This document shows positions 43,725-53,011 of a DNA stretch of 64,000 nucleotides, piece by piece (the first letter of the stretch is position 1; each line of letters opens with the position of its first letter). This stretch comes from JAISST01 sp050434145 (GTDB taxonomy: Bacteria; Fusobacteriota; Fusobacteriia; Fusobacteriales; Fusobacteriaceae). The stretch is from positions 23,867 to 87,866 of the forward strand of contig NZ_JBNPVX010000006.1 in NCBI RefSeq assembly GCF_050434145.1, in the 5' to 3' direction. Below the pieces are notes generated by a model that saw only the letters and a list, made by a program, of their open reading frames with translations, did no database searches and had not been told where the DNA came from. The translations under genes were made by a program, and so were the position numbers.

Positions 43725-46292
43725 ATGTTTACTCTAGAAATAAATGGAAAAAATTACTCTACTGACAAAGATATAAGACTAATTGATTTTTTGAGAAAAG
43801 ATTTGCGACTTACTTCTGTAAAAGAAGGTTGCAGTGAAGGCGCATGTGGTACTTGTATAGTAATAATAGATGGTAAAAAGGTAAAATCATGTATTGGTAA
43901 AGTATCCAAATACCACCAAAAGAAAATCATAACAGTGGAAGGTCTTACATCAAGAGAGCAAGAAGTCTACAGCTATTCTTTTGGGAAAACAGGAGGGGTA
44001 CAGTGTGGATTTTGTATTCCTGGAATGGTTATGTCTGCTAAAGTATTATTAGATGAAAACTTGAATCCAACTATAGAAGATGTAAAAAAAGCAATAAGAG
44101 GAAATATTTGTAGATGTACTGGATATTCAAAAATAGAAGAAGCTATTTTTTTGGCAGCAGAAATATTTAGGGAAAATAAAGAAATTCCATCTTCTGCTAA
44201 TCATGCAAGGATATCAGATGATTACATAAGAAAGGACGCTAAAGAAAAAGTCCTAGGTATAGGCCAATATGTAGATGATGTAATTATGGATGGAATGGTG
44301 TATGGTAAAGCTCTACGTTCTAAATATCCAAGAGCTTTAGTAAAAAAAATAGATTTATCAAAAGCACTTACACACAAGGATTGCATAACAATACTTACAG
44401 CTAAAGATGTACCTTACAATAAAACAGGACATGTAAAAAAAGATTGGGATGTAATGATAGAAGAAGGGGAAATCACAAGATACATAGGGGATGCCATAGC
44501 ACTAGTAGCAAGCAAAAGTGAGGAATCATTGGATGAGATACTAAACATGATTGAAGTAGATTATGAAGTGTTGAAACCAATTACATCTCCCAAAGAAGCT
44601 CTACTACCAGATGCTCCTCATATTCATGAAATAGGAAACCTACTAAAAAAAGAACCATTGAAAAGAGGAAATCCTGAGAAAGCAATCAAAAATTCTAAAT
44701 ATGTGGTAAGCAAAACATATTCAGTACCATTTTCAGATCATGCTTTTATGGAACCAGAGTGTGCCATAGCATTCATAGACAAAGATAAAAAGTTACATCT
44801 ATATACAGGTGCTCAGTCAGTGTATGATGAACAACATGAGATAGCTACAATGCTACAAATATCCAATAGTGAAGTAATCAGTGAGACAAAACTTGTAGGT
44901 GGTGGTTTTGGTGGCAAAGAAGATATGAGTGTGCAGCATCATGCTGCATTACTAGCCTGGAAAACCAAGATGCCTGTTAAAGTAAAATTTTCAAGAGAAG
45001 AAAGTTTGAGAATTCATGTGAAAAGACATGCAATGGAAATGGAATTTACCACTGGATGTGATGAAAATGGTTATATAACTGGTCTCATAGCCAATATTTA
45101 TGCAGATACAGGAGCATATGCATCACTTGGAGGACCAGTGTTGCAAAGAGCATGTACTCATGCTGCAGGACCATATAATTTTCAAAATATAGATATCACA
45201 GGATATGCAGTATATACAAACAATATTCCTGCTGGTGCATATCGTGGATTTGGAGTGACTCAAAGTTGTTTTGCAATGGAATCCAATATCAACCTTCTTG
45301 CTGAAATGGTAGGTATATCACCATGGGAGATGAGATATCGGAATGCCATAAGACCAGGTCAAGAGTTACCCAATGGTCAAATTGCCACTGATGATTGTGC
45401 ATTGGTAGAGTCTTTGGAAGCAGTAAAAGATGTGTATGAGAATAATCCTTATGCTGGGATAGCATGTGCTATGAAGAATAGTGGAATAGGAGTGGGCAAT
45501 CCTGATATAGGAAGATGTAAATTATTAATAAAAAATGATAAAATACATATTTTAACCTCTGCAGCATGTATGGGGCAAGGAGTAGGAGTAGTGTGTATAC
45601 AGATAGTGTGTGAAACAACTAATATTTCACCAGAACTATTGCTGTTTGGAAATGCAAATACAAGTGTAACTCCTGATTCTGGAACGAGTACTGCTTCAAG
45701 ACAAACGCTATTTACAGGGGAAGCTACGCGTCTAGCAGCAATAGAACTAAAGAAAGTATTAGATGAAGGATATACATTAGATCAGTTAGATGGAAGAGAA
45801 TTTTATGGAGAATTTTCAGGTATAACAGATAAAATAGGTATTGATAAAAAAAATCCAGTAAGTCATGTGGCATATGGTTATGCTACGCAAGTAGTGATTT
45901 TTGATGAAAATGGGAAATTAAAAGAAGTAGTAGCTGCTCATGATGCGGGAACAATTATTAACCCAAAGTCTGCAGAAGGACAAGTAGAAGGTGGAGTAGT
46001 AATGGGACTGGGGTATGCTCTTACAGAAGATTTTCCGATGGAAAATGGATATCCTACTTTGAACTATGGTAGATTGGGCTTGTTACGTGCTACAGATATA
46101 CCACCAATTAAAGTTATATTTGTTAATTCTGGTAAAGTATCAGAACTTGCATATGGTGCCAAAGGAATAGGTGAAATTTGTACAGTACCTACAGCACCTG
46201 CTTGTGCCCACGGATATTATAAATTAGATAAAGTTATGAGAACAAAACTTCCATTGGAGAATACTTTTTATAGAAAAAGAAATAAGTGTTAA
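43725..46292 (+). CDS. Selenium-dependent xanthine dehydrogenase-type fused Fe-S/molybdopterin hydroxylase
   Basis: 855 residues. Residues 1-155 are a two-cluster [2Fe-2S] domain (CSEGACGTC with a fourth Cys, CGFCIPGM, CRCTGYS). The rest is a molybdenum hydroxylase large subunit: ARISDDYIRKDAKEKVLG start of the hammerhead, GGGFGGKED near residue 392, GAYRGFGVTQ with Arg, and GAKGIGEICTVP with catalytic Glu near 817. The fused form lacks a FAD domain and matches the Se-dependent XDH group beside selD. It would oxidise xanthine or hypoxanthine, or run in reverse on urate. AAGGAGG precedes the ATG. Confidence 0.92.
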   Translation: MFTLEINGKNYSTDKDIRLIDFLRKDLRLTSVKEGCSEGACGTCIVIIDGKKVKSCIGKVSKYHQKKIITVEGLTSREQEVYSYSFGKTGGVQCGFCIPGMVMSAKVLLDENLNPTIEDVKKAIRGNICRCTGYSKIEEAIFLAAEIFRENKEIPSSANHARISDDYIRKDAKEKVLGIGQYVDDVIMDGMVYGKALRSKYPRALVKKIDLSKALTHKDCITILTAKDVPYNKTGHVKKDWDVMIEEGEITRYIGDAIALVASKSEESLDEILNMIEVDYEVLKPITSPKEALLPDAPHIHEIGNLLKKEPLKRGNPEKAIKNSKYVVSKTYSVPFSDHAFMEPECAIAFIDKDKKLHLYTGAQSVYDEQHEIATMLQISNSEVISETKLVGGGFGGKEDMSVQHHAALLAWKTKMPVKVKFSREESLRIHVKRHAMEMEFTTGCDENGYITGLIANIYADTGAYASLGGPVLQRACTHAAGPYNFQNIDITGYAVYTNNIPAGAYRGFGVTQSCFAMESNINLLAEMVGISPWEMRYRNAIRPGQELPNGQIATDDCALVESLEAVKDVYENNPYAGIACAMKNSGIGVGNPDIGRCKLLIKNDKIHILTSAACMGQGVGVVCIQIVCETTNISPELLLFGNANTSVTPDSGTSTASRQTLFTGEATRLAAIELKKVLDEGYTLDQLDGREFYGEFSGITDKIGIDKKNPVSHVAYGYATQVVIFDENGKLKEVVAAHDAGTIINPKSAEGQVEGGVVMGLGYALTEDFPMENGYPTLNYGRLGLLRATDIPPIKVIFVNSGKVSELAYGAKGIGEICTVPTAPACAHGYYKLDKVMRTKLPLENTFYRKRNKC

Positions 46293-46350
46293 AATCTTTA
46301 AAATTGTGATATAAAATATTCTTGAAGTAAAATTATATGTGGAGGGTTCT

Positions 46351-47700
46351 ATGAAAAAAGATGAAATTAACAAAAATGATAGTGTTTCTGTAAATAATAT
46401 ATACAAATTAGACGGAAGGGTTCCTTTAGATAAAGCTATTCCTTTTGGATTACAACATGTATTAGCAATGTTTGTTGCTAATATAACTCCTATTTTTCTC
46501 ATAGCTGGAGCAGCTAACTTGGATGAAGGTACTAGAGCGATGTTAATACAAAATGCAATGTTTATAGCTGGTATTGGTACACTAATACAACTATATCCAC
46601 TATGGAAAATAGGGGCCAAATTGCCAATTGTGATGGGAGTGAGTTTTACATTTGTAACAATTCTTAGCTATATAGCAGTTAATTTTGGATATTCAGTAGT
46701 ATTAGGGGCAGTATTAGTTGGTGGAATCATAGAAGGAACATTGGGATTATTTGCAAAATATTGGAGAAAAATAATAACTCCAGTAGTAGCCTCAAGTGTA
46801 GTTATTACCATAGGTTATTCATTATTAGGAGTAGGAGCAAGATCTTTTGCAGGAGGATATAATCAACATTTTGGAAGCATGGGCCAATGGCTTTTAGGGA
46901 CAAGTACACTAGTAGCATGCTTAACTTTCAATATTTTAGCAAAATCTTTTTGGAAACAATTATCTGTATTATTTGGACTAATAGTTGGTTATATAATAGC
47001 TTTTTCTATGGGAATTGTAGATATGTCAAATATATTTGCAAGAGGTTATGTAGCATTACCTAAATTCATGCCATTTAAGCCAGAATTTAATATAGGTGCA
47101 ATAGTAGCTGTTACTCTAATTTTTATGGTGTCCGCAGCTGAAACAATTGGAGATACAACAGCTATGGTATCATCTGGATTGGATAGAGATATTACTGAAA
47201 AAGAAATATCTGGCTCATTAGCATGTGATGGATTTGCTAGTTCTTTATCATCTTTATTTGGCTGTTTGCCTGTCACATCATTCAGCCAAAATGTTGGACT
47301 AATAGCTATGACCAAAGTCGTAAATAGATTTACAATAATGACAGGAGCAGCAGCTATGATCTTAGCTGGAATAATTCCGCCTATAGGTGGATTCTTTGCA
47401 ACATTACCAGATGCAGTATTGGGTGGTTGTACCATTATGATGTTCGGCTCTATAATGGTAAGTGGGGTACAGATGCTTGCAAAAGCTGGATTCACACAAA
47501 GAAATATAATAATAGTTGCTTTATCACTTAGTATAGGAATTGGATTTACTCAAGAAAGTGTAGTTGGTATTTTCGCATGGGCACCAGAATTATTGCAAAA
47601 GGTCTTATCACAAAATTGTGTCGCAATAGTATTTATTGTATCTCTGATGTTAAGTTTAATATTGCCTAAAAATATGGATATTCAAATAAATGATAATTAA
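46351..47700 (+). CDS. Uracil/xanthine-type NCS2 permease
   Basis: 449 residues with 14 hydrophobic segments. The UraA/XanQ family words are GRVPLDKAIPFGLQHVLAMFVANITP, AAETIGDTTAMVSSGLDRDIT, and CDGFASSLSSLFGCLPVTSFSQNVGLIA. It carries a purine (xanthine or urate) or a pyrimidine with protons across the inner membrane. The ATG at 46351 is chosen since GGAGGG lies six bases ahead. It follows the fused hydroxylase by 58 bases, so it likely imports that enzyme's substrate. Confidence 0.9.
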   Translation: MKKDEINKNDSVSVNNIYKLDGRVPLDKAIPFGLQHVLAMFVANITPIFLIAGAANLDEGTRAMLIQNAMFIAGIGTLIQLYPLWKIGAKLPIVMGVSFTFVTILSYIAVNFGYSVVLGAVLVGGIIEGTLGLFAKYWRKIITPVVASSVVITIGYSLLGVGARSFAGGYNQHFGSMGQWLLGTSTLVACLTFNILAKSFWKQLSVLFGLIVGYIIAFSMGIVDMSNIFARGYVALPKFMPFKPEFNIGAIVAVTLIFMVSAAETIGDTTAMVSSGLDRDITEKEISGSLACDGFASSLSSLFGCLPVTSFSQNVGLIAMTKVVNRFTIMTGAAAMILAGIIPPIGGFFATLPDAVLGGCTIMMFGSIMVSGVQMLAKAGFTQRNIIIVALSLSIGIGFTQESVVGIFAWAPELLQKVLSQNCVAIVFIVSLMLSLILPKNMDIQINDN

Positions 47701-47730
47701 AGAAACTTTAGATAAAAGTTGGTGATAGTT

Positions 47731-49104
47731 ATGAGATATATTATAAAAAATGGTAATATTGTGTCCGGAAAAACTACTATAAAAAAAGATATTCTAATAG
47801 AAAATGAAAAGATAGTTGATATATCAGATAATTTAGAATCTAGAGATTGTACTATCATTGATGCAATTGGAAAATATATATTTCCTGGATTCATAGATGC
47901 ACATACGCATTTTGATTTGGATGTATCAGGAACAGTTACTGCAGATGATTTCTCTTCTGGAACTAAATCTGCATTAGTAGGGGGGACTACTACTATTATA
48001 GATTTTGCTACACAAAATAAAGGTGAAACTTTATTAGAAGCATTGGATAATTGGCATCAGAAAGCATTAGGAAAATGTTCATGTGACTATGGATTTCATA
48101 TGGCCATATCTGATTGGAATATAACAACAAATGGGCAGTTGAAAGATATGATGTTTAATGGAATAACATCTTTTAAGGTCTATATGACATATGATGGGAT
48201 GGTTCTTAATGATCAAGAGATTTTTGAGATAATCAAAGAAGTAAATAAATTAGGAGGCATAGTAGGCGTTCATTGTGAGAATGGTCTTATAATCAAAGAA
48301 TTAGTAAAAGAACAGCATGAAAAAGGAATATTTACTCCTATAGGACATTCAAATTCTAGACCTGATGATGTAGAAGCTGAAGCTGTCAATAGATTATTGA
48401 CTATTGCTAAATTAGCTGATAGTCCTATAATGATCGTGCATTTAAGTAGTAATAAGGCCTGTGAAATAGTAAAAAATGCTAGGAAAAAAGGACAAAAGGT
48501 ATTAGTAGAGACATGCCCACAATATTTGGTATTGGATAATTCACTATATAATGATATACAAGATGGAATAAAATATATTATGTCTCCACCATTGAGAAAA
48601 AAAGAAGATCAGATATCTATGTGGGTGGCTATTAGAAATGATGAAATACAGACCATTGCTACAGACCATTGCAGTTTTCTGACAAGTCAGAAGATGTTAG
48701 GGAAAGATGATTTTATCAAAGTTCCCAATGGTATTGCTGGAGTGCAGGATAGACCTCAACTAATATATACATATGGTGTAGAAGAAAAAATTATTTCTAT
48801 AGAGCAAATGTGCAGTTTATTATCAGAGATGCCAGCAAAAATTTATGGGTTATATCCACAAAAAGGAAGTATATCTATAGGAAGTGATGCTGATATTGTA
48901 ATTTGGAATCCTAATGAAAATCATCTAATATCTGAAATGGAGCATTTTTACAATGCTGACTTTAATCCATATAATGACATGCAAGTTTCTGGAATGGCAG
49001 AACAAGTTTTTTTGAGAGGAAAATTAGTAGCAGAAAATGGAAAAATATTGAAAGAAAAGACTGGAATTTTCTTGAAAAGAAAAACAGGAAATTATGAATT
49101 TTAA
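47731..49104 (+). CDS. Dihydropyrimidinase/D-hydantoinase
   Basis: 457 residues of the hydantoinase family. Metal sites: PGFIDAHTHFDLD (HxH), the carboxylated Lys in ITSFKVYMTYDG, GVHCENGL, IVHLSSNKA, and TIATDHCSF with the Asp. It hydrolyses cyclic amides such as dihydropyrimidines, hydantoins or a reduced purine-derived ring. Within the island it could open the ring after hydroxylation and reduction (YgfK). The ATG at 47731 follows GTTGGTGAT; the upstream GTG at 47719 is less well placed. The relation to HyuA of other purine/urate clusters is by position and family. Confidence 0.88.
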   Translation: MRYIIKNGNIVSGKTTIKKDILIENEKIVDISDNLESRDCTIIDAIGKYIFPGFIDAHTHFDLDVSGTVTADDFSSGTKSALVGGTTTIIDFATQNKGETLLEALDNWHQKALGKCSCDYGFHMAISDWNITTNGQLKDMMFNGITSFKVYMTYDGMVLNDQEIFEIIKEVNKLGGIVGVHCENGLIIKELVKEQHEKGIFTPIGHSNSRPDDVEAEAVNRLLTIAKLADSPIMIVHLSSNKACEIVKNARKKGQKVLVETCPQYLVLDNSLYNDIQDGIKYIMSPPLRKKEDQISMWVAIRNDEIQTIATDHCSFLTSQKMLGKDDFIKVPNGIAGVQDRPQLIYTYGVEEKIISIEQMCSLLSEMPAKIYGLYPQKGSISIGSDADIVIWNPNENHLISEMEHFYNADFNPYNDMQVSGMAEQVFLRGKLVAENGKILKEKTGIFLKRKTGNYEF

Positions 49105-49210
49105 GTTTGATAGAGTTGGTGATGAATAGTTCCAACAATGAAATGAAGAATTTGTTTTAATTTTTTAATTTCGTTATTCTGATAAAAACATATCGAAAAT
49201 GGAGAAATTA

Positions 49211-49552
49211 ATGTATAATAACATGAAGTATCGCATGGCTATAAAAATTTATAAAGAAGAAAAAGTATTTGGTAGTGGCGTGGCAAGCTTATTATTAGGT
49301 ATAAAAAAATATGGTTCATTGAAAAAAACTACCCAAGAAATGAATCTTGCATATAGCAAAGCATGGAAAATGTTGAAAAATTCTGAAAAAGAATTAGGAT
49401 TTTCTTTAGCAATACGTGAAGCTGGTGGAGAAAAAGGTGGAGGTTCAATATTAACAAATGAGGGTGAGAAATTGCTTAGTGACTATCTAGCATTCATGGA
49501 AGAAGCGAATAAATCAGTAAACAGTATATTTAAAAAATATTTTGAAAAATAA
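49211..49552 (+). CDS. ModE-type winged-helix regulator lacking the molybdate-binding domain
   Basis: 113 residues from the ATG at 49211, which has GGAG seven bases upstream (an ATG at 49199 lies before that site). It is a LysR-like winged helix of the ModE N-domain type: FGSGVASLLLGIKKYGSLKKTTQ, MNLAYSKAWKMLKNSEKELG, and EKGGGSILTNEGEKLLSDY. The two MOP/TOBE units of full ModE are missing, so it cannot sense molybdate in the usual way. It lies among molybdenum genes and may control yqeB to modABC. Standalone forms like this occur in other bacteria. Confidence 0.85.
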   Translation: MYNNMKYRMAIKIYKEEKVFGSGVASLLLGIKKYGSLKKTTQEMNLAYSKAWKMLKNSEKELGFSLAIREAGGEKGGGSILTNEGEKLLSDYLAFMEEANKSVNSIFKKYFEK

Positions 49553-49609
49553 AAATTGATATTAGAACTCGCTATAACTATAATATAAATTTTTTACTGG
49601 AGAAAAGTG

Positions 49610-50443
49610 ATGAAAAGTAAAGATGAAATCTTAAAAAAATTAGTAATAGTCAGAGGCGGAGGTGATATTGCAACAGGAACAATCTACAAATTGGCAAAAT
49701 GTAACTATCCAATAATAATATTGGAAACTTCAAAACCAACTGCAATAAGGCGAAGTGTTGCATTTTCAGAAGCAGTGTATGATAAAATAAGTATAGTAGA
49801 AGATATGAAATGTTTTCTTGCAAGTTCTTTTGGAGAAGTAATGGATTTTTTGCAAGAAGGAAAACTTACTATGTTAATAGATTCAGATTGTCAAATATTA
49901 GAGAAATTGAGACCACATATTCTTATAGACGCTATATTAGCTAAAAAAAATCTAGGAACATGTAAAGATATGGCAAATTATACTATAGGATTGGGTCCAG
50001 GTTTTGAGGCAGGAAAAGATGTAGATATAGTAATAGAAACTATGCGTGGTCATAATTTAGGACAAATAATATATAAAGGATTTGCAAAAGAAAATACAGG
50101 AATTCCTGGCAATATTGGTGGTTACACAAAAGAAAGAGTTATTTATGCTACCAATGATGGGATAATTAAGAATATGAAAACAATTGGAGAATTAATAGAA
50201 AAAGATCAATTAATTGCTGTTATTTATAGCGGAAATACTGAAGCAAAAGTATTTTCTCCAATTAAAGGTATTTTGAGAGGAATAATAAGAGATAATTTTA
50301 AAGTAAAAAAAGGATTGAAAATAGCAGATATTGATCCAAGGGAAAAAGAACAAAATAATTCATTTACAATATCAGATAAGGCAAGAACTATAGCTGGTGG
50401 AGTATTGGAGGGAATAATTACATATGAAAGAAGTAAAAGTTGA
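49610..50443 (+). CDS. yqeB: YqeB / EF2563-family selenium-dependent molybdenum hydroxylase system protein
   Basis: 277 residues. The start VIVRGGGDIATGTIYKLAKC is a Rossmann-like dinucleotide motif, followed by TSKPTAIRRSVAFSEAVYD and GLGPGFEAGKDVDIVIETMRGH, the family's central blocks. The yqeB family is a marker of the labile-selenium molybdenum hydroxylase system and co-occurs with selD. The molecular role is not solved; a part in selenium insertion or cofactor maturation is likely. The ATG at 49610 has GGAG seven bases ahead. The end overlaps the MoeA-like gene by 20 bases. Confidence 0.9.
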   Translation: MKSKDEILKKLVIVRGGGDIATGTIYKLAKCNYPIIILETSKPTAIRRSVAFSEAVYDKISIVEDMKCFLASSFGEVMDFLQEGKLTMLIDSDCQILEKLRPHILIDAILAKKNLGTCKDMANYTIGLGPGFEAGKDVDIVIETMRGHNLGQIIYKGFAKENTGIPGNIGGYTKERVIYATNDGIIKNMKTIGELIEKDQLIAVIYSGNTEAKVFSPIKGILRGIIRDNFKVKKGLKIADIDPREKEQNNSFTISDKARTIAGGVLEGIITYERSKS

Positions 50444-51443
50444 GAATGCAGTAGGAATGATACTATGTCATGATATAACAGAAATAGTGCCAGAAAAATT
50501 TAAAGGAACAGCTTTTAGAAAAGGTCATGTAATAAAAGAAGAAGATATAGAAAAATTTTTGGATCTAGGGAAAAAGAATATTTTTGTATGGGATTTAGAA
50601 GAAGGCTATATACATGAAAATGATGCAGCTTATAAAATGGTAAAAAGTACCATAGGACAAGGTATTCAATATGATGAACCCAAAGAAGGGAAAATAAACT
50701 TAATAGCAGCACATAAGGGGATATTAAAAATAAATACAGAATTATTGTATGAACTAAATGGATTAGGTGACATTTGCTTTGCAACAATCCATGGTAATAA
50801 ATTAGTAGAGAAAGGGCAATTATTGGGTGGTGCTAGAGCTATTCCTCTAGTAATCAAAGAAGAAATAATAGAGAGATTCAAGAAATTATCTGAAGAAAAA
50901 TTTCCATTGATAGAGATACTTCCACTGAAAAAAGCTAAAATAGGTGTGGTAGTTACTGGTTCAGAGATAGAAAGTGGCAGGATAGAAGATAAGTTCTATC
51001 CTGTACTGAAGAAAAAGGCAGAAGAATTAAATGGTGAAATAATAGGAAAAATAATGAGTGGAGATGATCCAGTTAGAATAAAAAATGCTATTATGAATTT
51101 CATAGGTAGTGGGGTAGATTTAGTAGAAGTAACTGGTGGGATGTCAGTAGATCCAGATGATAAAACTCCCTTAGCTATTCGAAGCTGTGATGGAGAAGTA
51201 ATTACATATGGAACTCCAGTATTACCAGGAGCGATGTTTATGCTGTCATATGTAAAAGGAATACCTGTAGTAGGTTTGCCAGGATGTGTTATGTATTCCA
51301 AAAGAACAATCTATGACTTAGTAGTACCTAGATTATTAGCTAAAGAAAGATTAAACAAAATTGATTTTATAAAATTAGCATACGGTGGTCAATGCCAAAA
51401 TTGTGAATTATGTATATACCCAAATTGTGGATTTGGGCAATAA
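50424..51443 (+). CDS. MoeA-like molybdopterin-binding protein with C-terminal cysteine cluster
   Basis: 339 residues. N-terminal region AVGMILCHDITEIVPEKFKGTAF is MoeA-like (positions about 50445-50520). The MoCF-biosynthesis domain shows GVVVTGSEIESGRIED, EVTGGMSVDPDDKTP, and GTPVLPGAMFMLSY. The end has four cysteines as CxxCxxCxxxxC, which may bind a metal. It probably handles molybdopterin or inserts molybdenum for the hydroxylases; it is shorter than MoeA, lacks the fourth domain, and may be specialised. It overlaps yqeB, showing tight coupling. Confidence 0.85.
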   Translation: MKEVKVENAVGMILCHDITEIVPEKFKGTAFRKGHVIKEEDIEKFLDLGKKNIFVWDLEEGYIHENDAAYKMVKSTIGQGIQYDEPKEGKINLIAAHKGILKINTELLYELNGLGDICFATIHGNKLVEKGQLLGGARAIPLVIKEEIIERFKKLSEEKFPLIEILPLKKAKIGVVVTGSEIESGRIEDKFYPVLKKKAEELNGEIIGKIMSGDDPVRIKNAIMNFIGSGVDLVEVTGGMSVDPDDKTPLAIRSCDGEVITYGTPVLPGAMFMLSYVKGIPVVGLPGCVMYSKRTIYDLVVPRLLAKERLNKIDFIKLAYGGQCQNCELCIYPNCGFGQ

Positions 51444-51465
51444 AAACGATATTGTCAGACAAAAG

Positions 51466-51500
51466 TTTTAACTCAGAAAATAAAAAATAGTTTTTCAATT
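51466..51500 (+). promoter_or_regulatory. Leader core (copy 4) upstream of modA
   Basis: TAAAAAATAGTTTTTC at 51481-51496 is the same core as in the other leaders, with AACT (51470-51473) able to pair with AGTT (51489-51492). It lies about 40 bases before the modA start. The GC-rich upper stem is absent. Confidence 0.35.
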
Positions 51501-51529
51501 GGTTAAAAATTATAAAACGGAGGAAAAAT

Positions 51530-52297
51530 ATGAAAAGATCCCTATTGCTCACTATGTTATTAATATTTTGGATGGTAGGCATGACTTTTGGTTCTACTCA
51601 AAATAAAAAAATATTGATAGCAGCAGCAGCAAGTCTGAGATACTCTTATGAAAATGATTTAATACCATTGTTTGAAAAAAAATATCCTGATATAAAAGTG
51701 GAAGGAACTTATGATAGCTCTGGAAAGCTACAAAGTCAAATTGAAAATGGATTGGATGCGGATATATTCATGTCAGCATCACCAAAACAAATGAATGTAT
51801 TATTAGAAAAAAATCTAATAGATAGAGACACCATGACAGAGTTGCTAGAAAATAAAATTGTTTTAATTACTGGTATTAATTCAAAAACAAAGGTAACAGA
51901 TTTCAAAAATATTTTGGAAGCAGAATTAATTGCAATTGGTGATCCTAAAAGTGTCCCAGCAGGACAATATGCTCAAGAAGCCTTGACAAGCTTAAATTTG
52001 TGGAAAGAAATAGAAAAAAAATCTACTATGGGAACCAATGTAACAGAAGTATTAAACTGGATAGCACAAGATAGTGCAGAAGTAGGTATTGTCTATGCTA
52101 CAGATGCAGCTACTACAGATAAAGTAAAAGTATTGGCAGAAGTTCCAGAAGGCAGTTTGAATAAAAAAGTTATTTATCCAGTGGCAATAACAGCCTATTC
52201 TAGAGATAAAGAAAGTGCAAAATTATTTTTGGAATTCTTAAAAAGTGAAGAGGCCAAAGGAGTATTTAAAAAATATGGATTTACACCAAATAAATAA
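51530..52297 (+). CDS. modA: Molybdate-binding protein ModA
   Basis: 255-residue precursor with a signal peptide (KRSLLLTMLLIFWMVGMTFG). The ligand words of ModA follow: LIAAAASLRYSYENDL, YDSSGKLQSQIENG, DIFMSASPKQMNVLLEK, GDPKSVPAGQYAQEAL, and GIVYATDA. It binds molybdate, and perhaps tungstate, in the periplasm. Followed by modB and modC in a single operon. CGGAGG precedes the ATG. Supply of molybdenum to the hydroxylases of the island is the obvious job. Confidence 0.94.
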   Translation: MKRSLLLTMLLIFWMVGMTFGSTQNKKILIAAAASLRYSYENDLIPLFEKKYPDIKVEGTYDSSGKLQSQIENGLDADIFMSASPKQMNVLLEKNLIDRDTMTELLENKIVLITGINSKTKVTDFKNILEAELIAIGDPKSVPAGQYAQEALTSLNLWKEIEKKSTMGTNVTEVLNWIAQDSAEVGIVYATDAATTDKVKVLAEVPEGSLNKKVIYPVAITAYSRDKESAKLFLEFLKSEEAKGVFKKYGFTPNK

Positions 52298-52339
52298 GCT
52301 GACTAAAAGAAGGGGTTATAAATAACCGAAGGAGGAAAG

Positions 52340-53011
52340 ATGAACCTATCTCCATTATTAATTTCATTAAAAGTAGCATCTATTACTACTATTATAACGT
52401 TTTTTATGGGGATTTTTTGTGCTAAATTAATCAGTGATATAAAGAATAAGTATATAAAATTGATATTAGACTCTATCTTGACTCTACCATTGGTCCTACC
52501 ACCCACAGTAACAGGATTTTTCTTATTATTAATATTTGGTATAAATGGACCTATTGGAAAATTATTTTTAGAAATATTTGGTATAAAGATAGTCTTTTCT
52601 TGGATTGCATCAGTAATAGCATCTACAGTAATTTCTTTTCCTTTAATGTATAATTCTGCTAAAGCAGCATTTGAGCAGATAGATGAAAATCTATCATTTG
52701 CAGGCCAGACATTAGGATTGAATAACTGGAATATATTTTGGAAAATACTTTTTCCAAATGCATTACCAGGAATACTAAGTGGTGGAGTGTTATCCTTTGC
52801 AAGGGCAATAGGAGAATTTGGAGCTACAGCAATGATCGCTGGAAATATATTGGGGAAAACAAGAACAATGCCATTGGCAGTATATTCTGCAGTGGCAGGT
52901 GGAAATATGAAGGAAGCATATTTATATGTTTTAATTATTCTATTCATTTCTTTTATAGTGATAATGGCGATGAATTATTTTACAAAGCAAAAAGAGAGGT
53001 GGAATAATTGA
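52340..53011 (+). CDS. modB: Molybdate ABC transporter permease ModB
   Basis: 223 residues with five to six transmembrane helices. The permease words LPLVLPPTVTGFFLLLIFG and the EAA-type loop ENLSFAGQTLGLNNWNIFWKI (about 52685-52745), then SFARAIGEFGATAMIAGN, are those of ModB. The ATG at 52340 follows GAAGGAGG. Its TGA overlaps the start of modC (TTGA), so the two are translationally coupled. Confidence 0.94.
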   Translation: MNLSPLLISLKVASITTIITFFMGIFCAKLISDIKNKYIKLILDSILTLPLVLPPTVTGFFLLLIFGINGPIGKLFLEIFGIKIVFSWIASVIASTVISFPLMYNSAKAAFEQIDENLSFAGQTLGLNNWNIFWKILFPNALPGILSGGVLSFARAIGEFGATAMIAGNILGKTRTMPLAVYSAVAGGNMKEAYLYVLIILFISFIVIMAMNYFTKQKERWNN

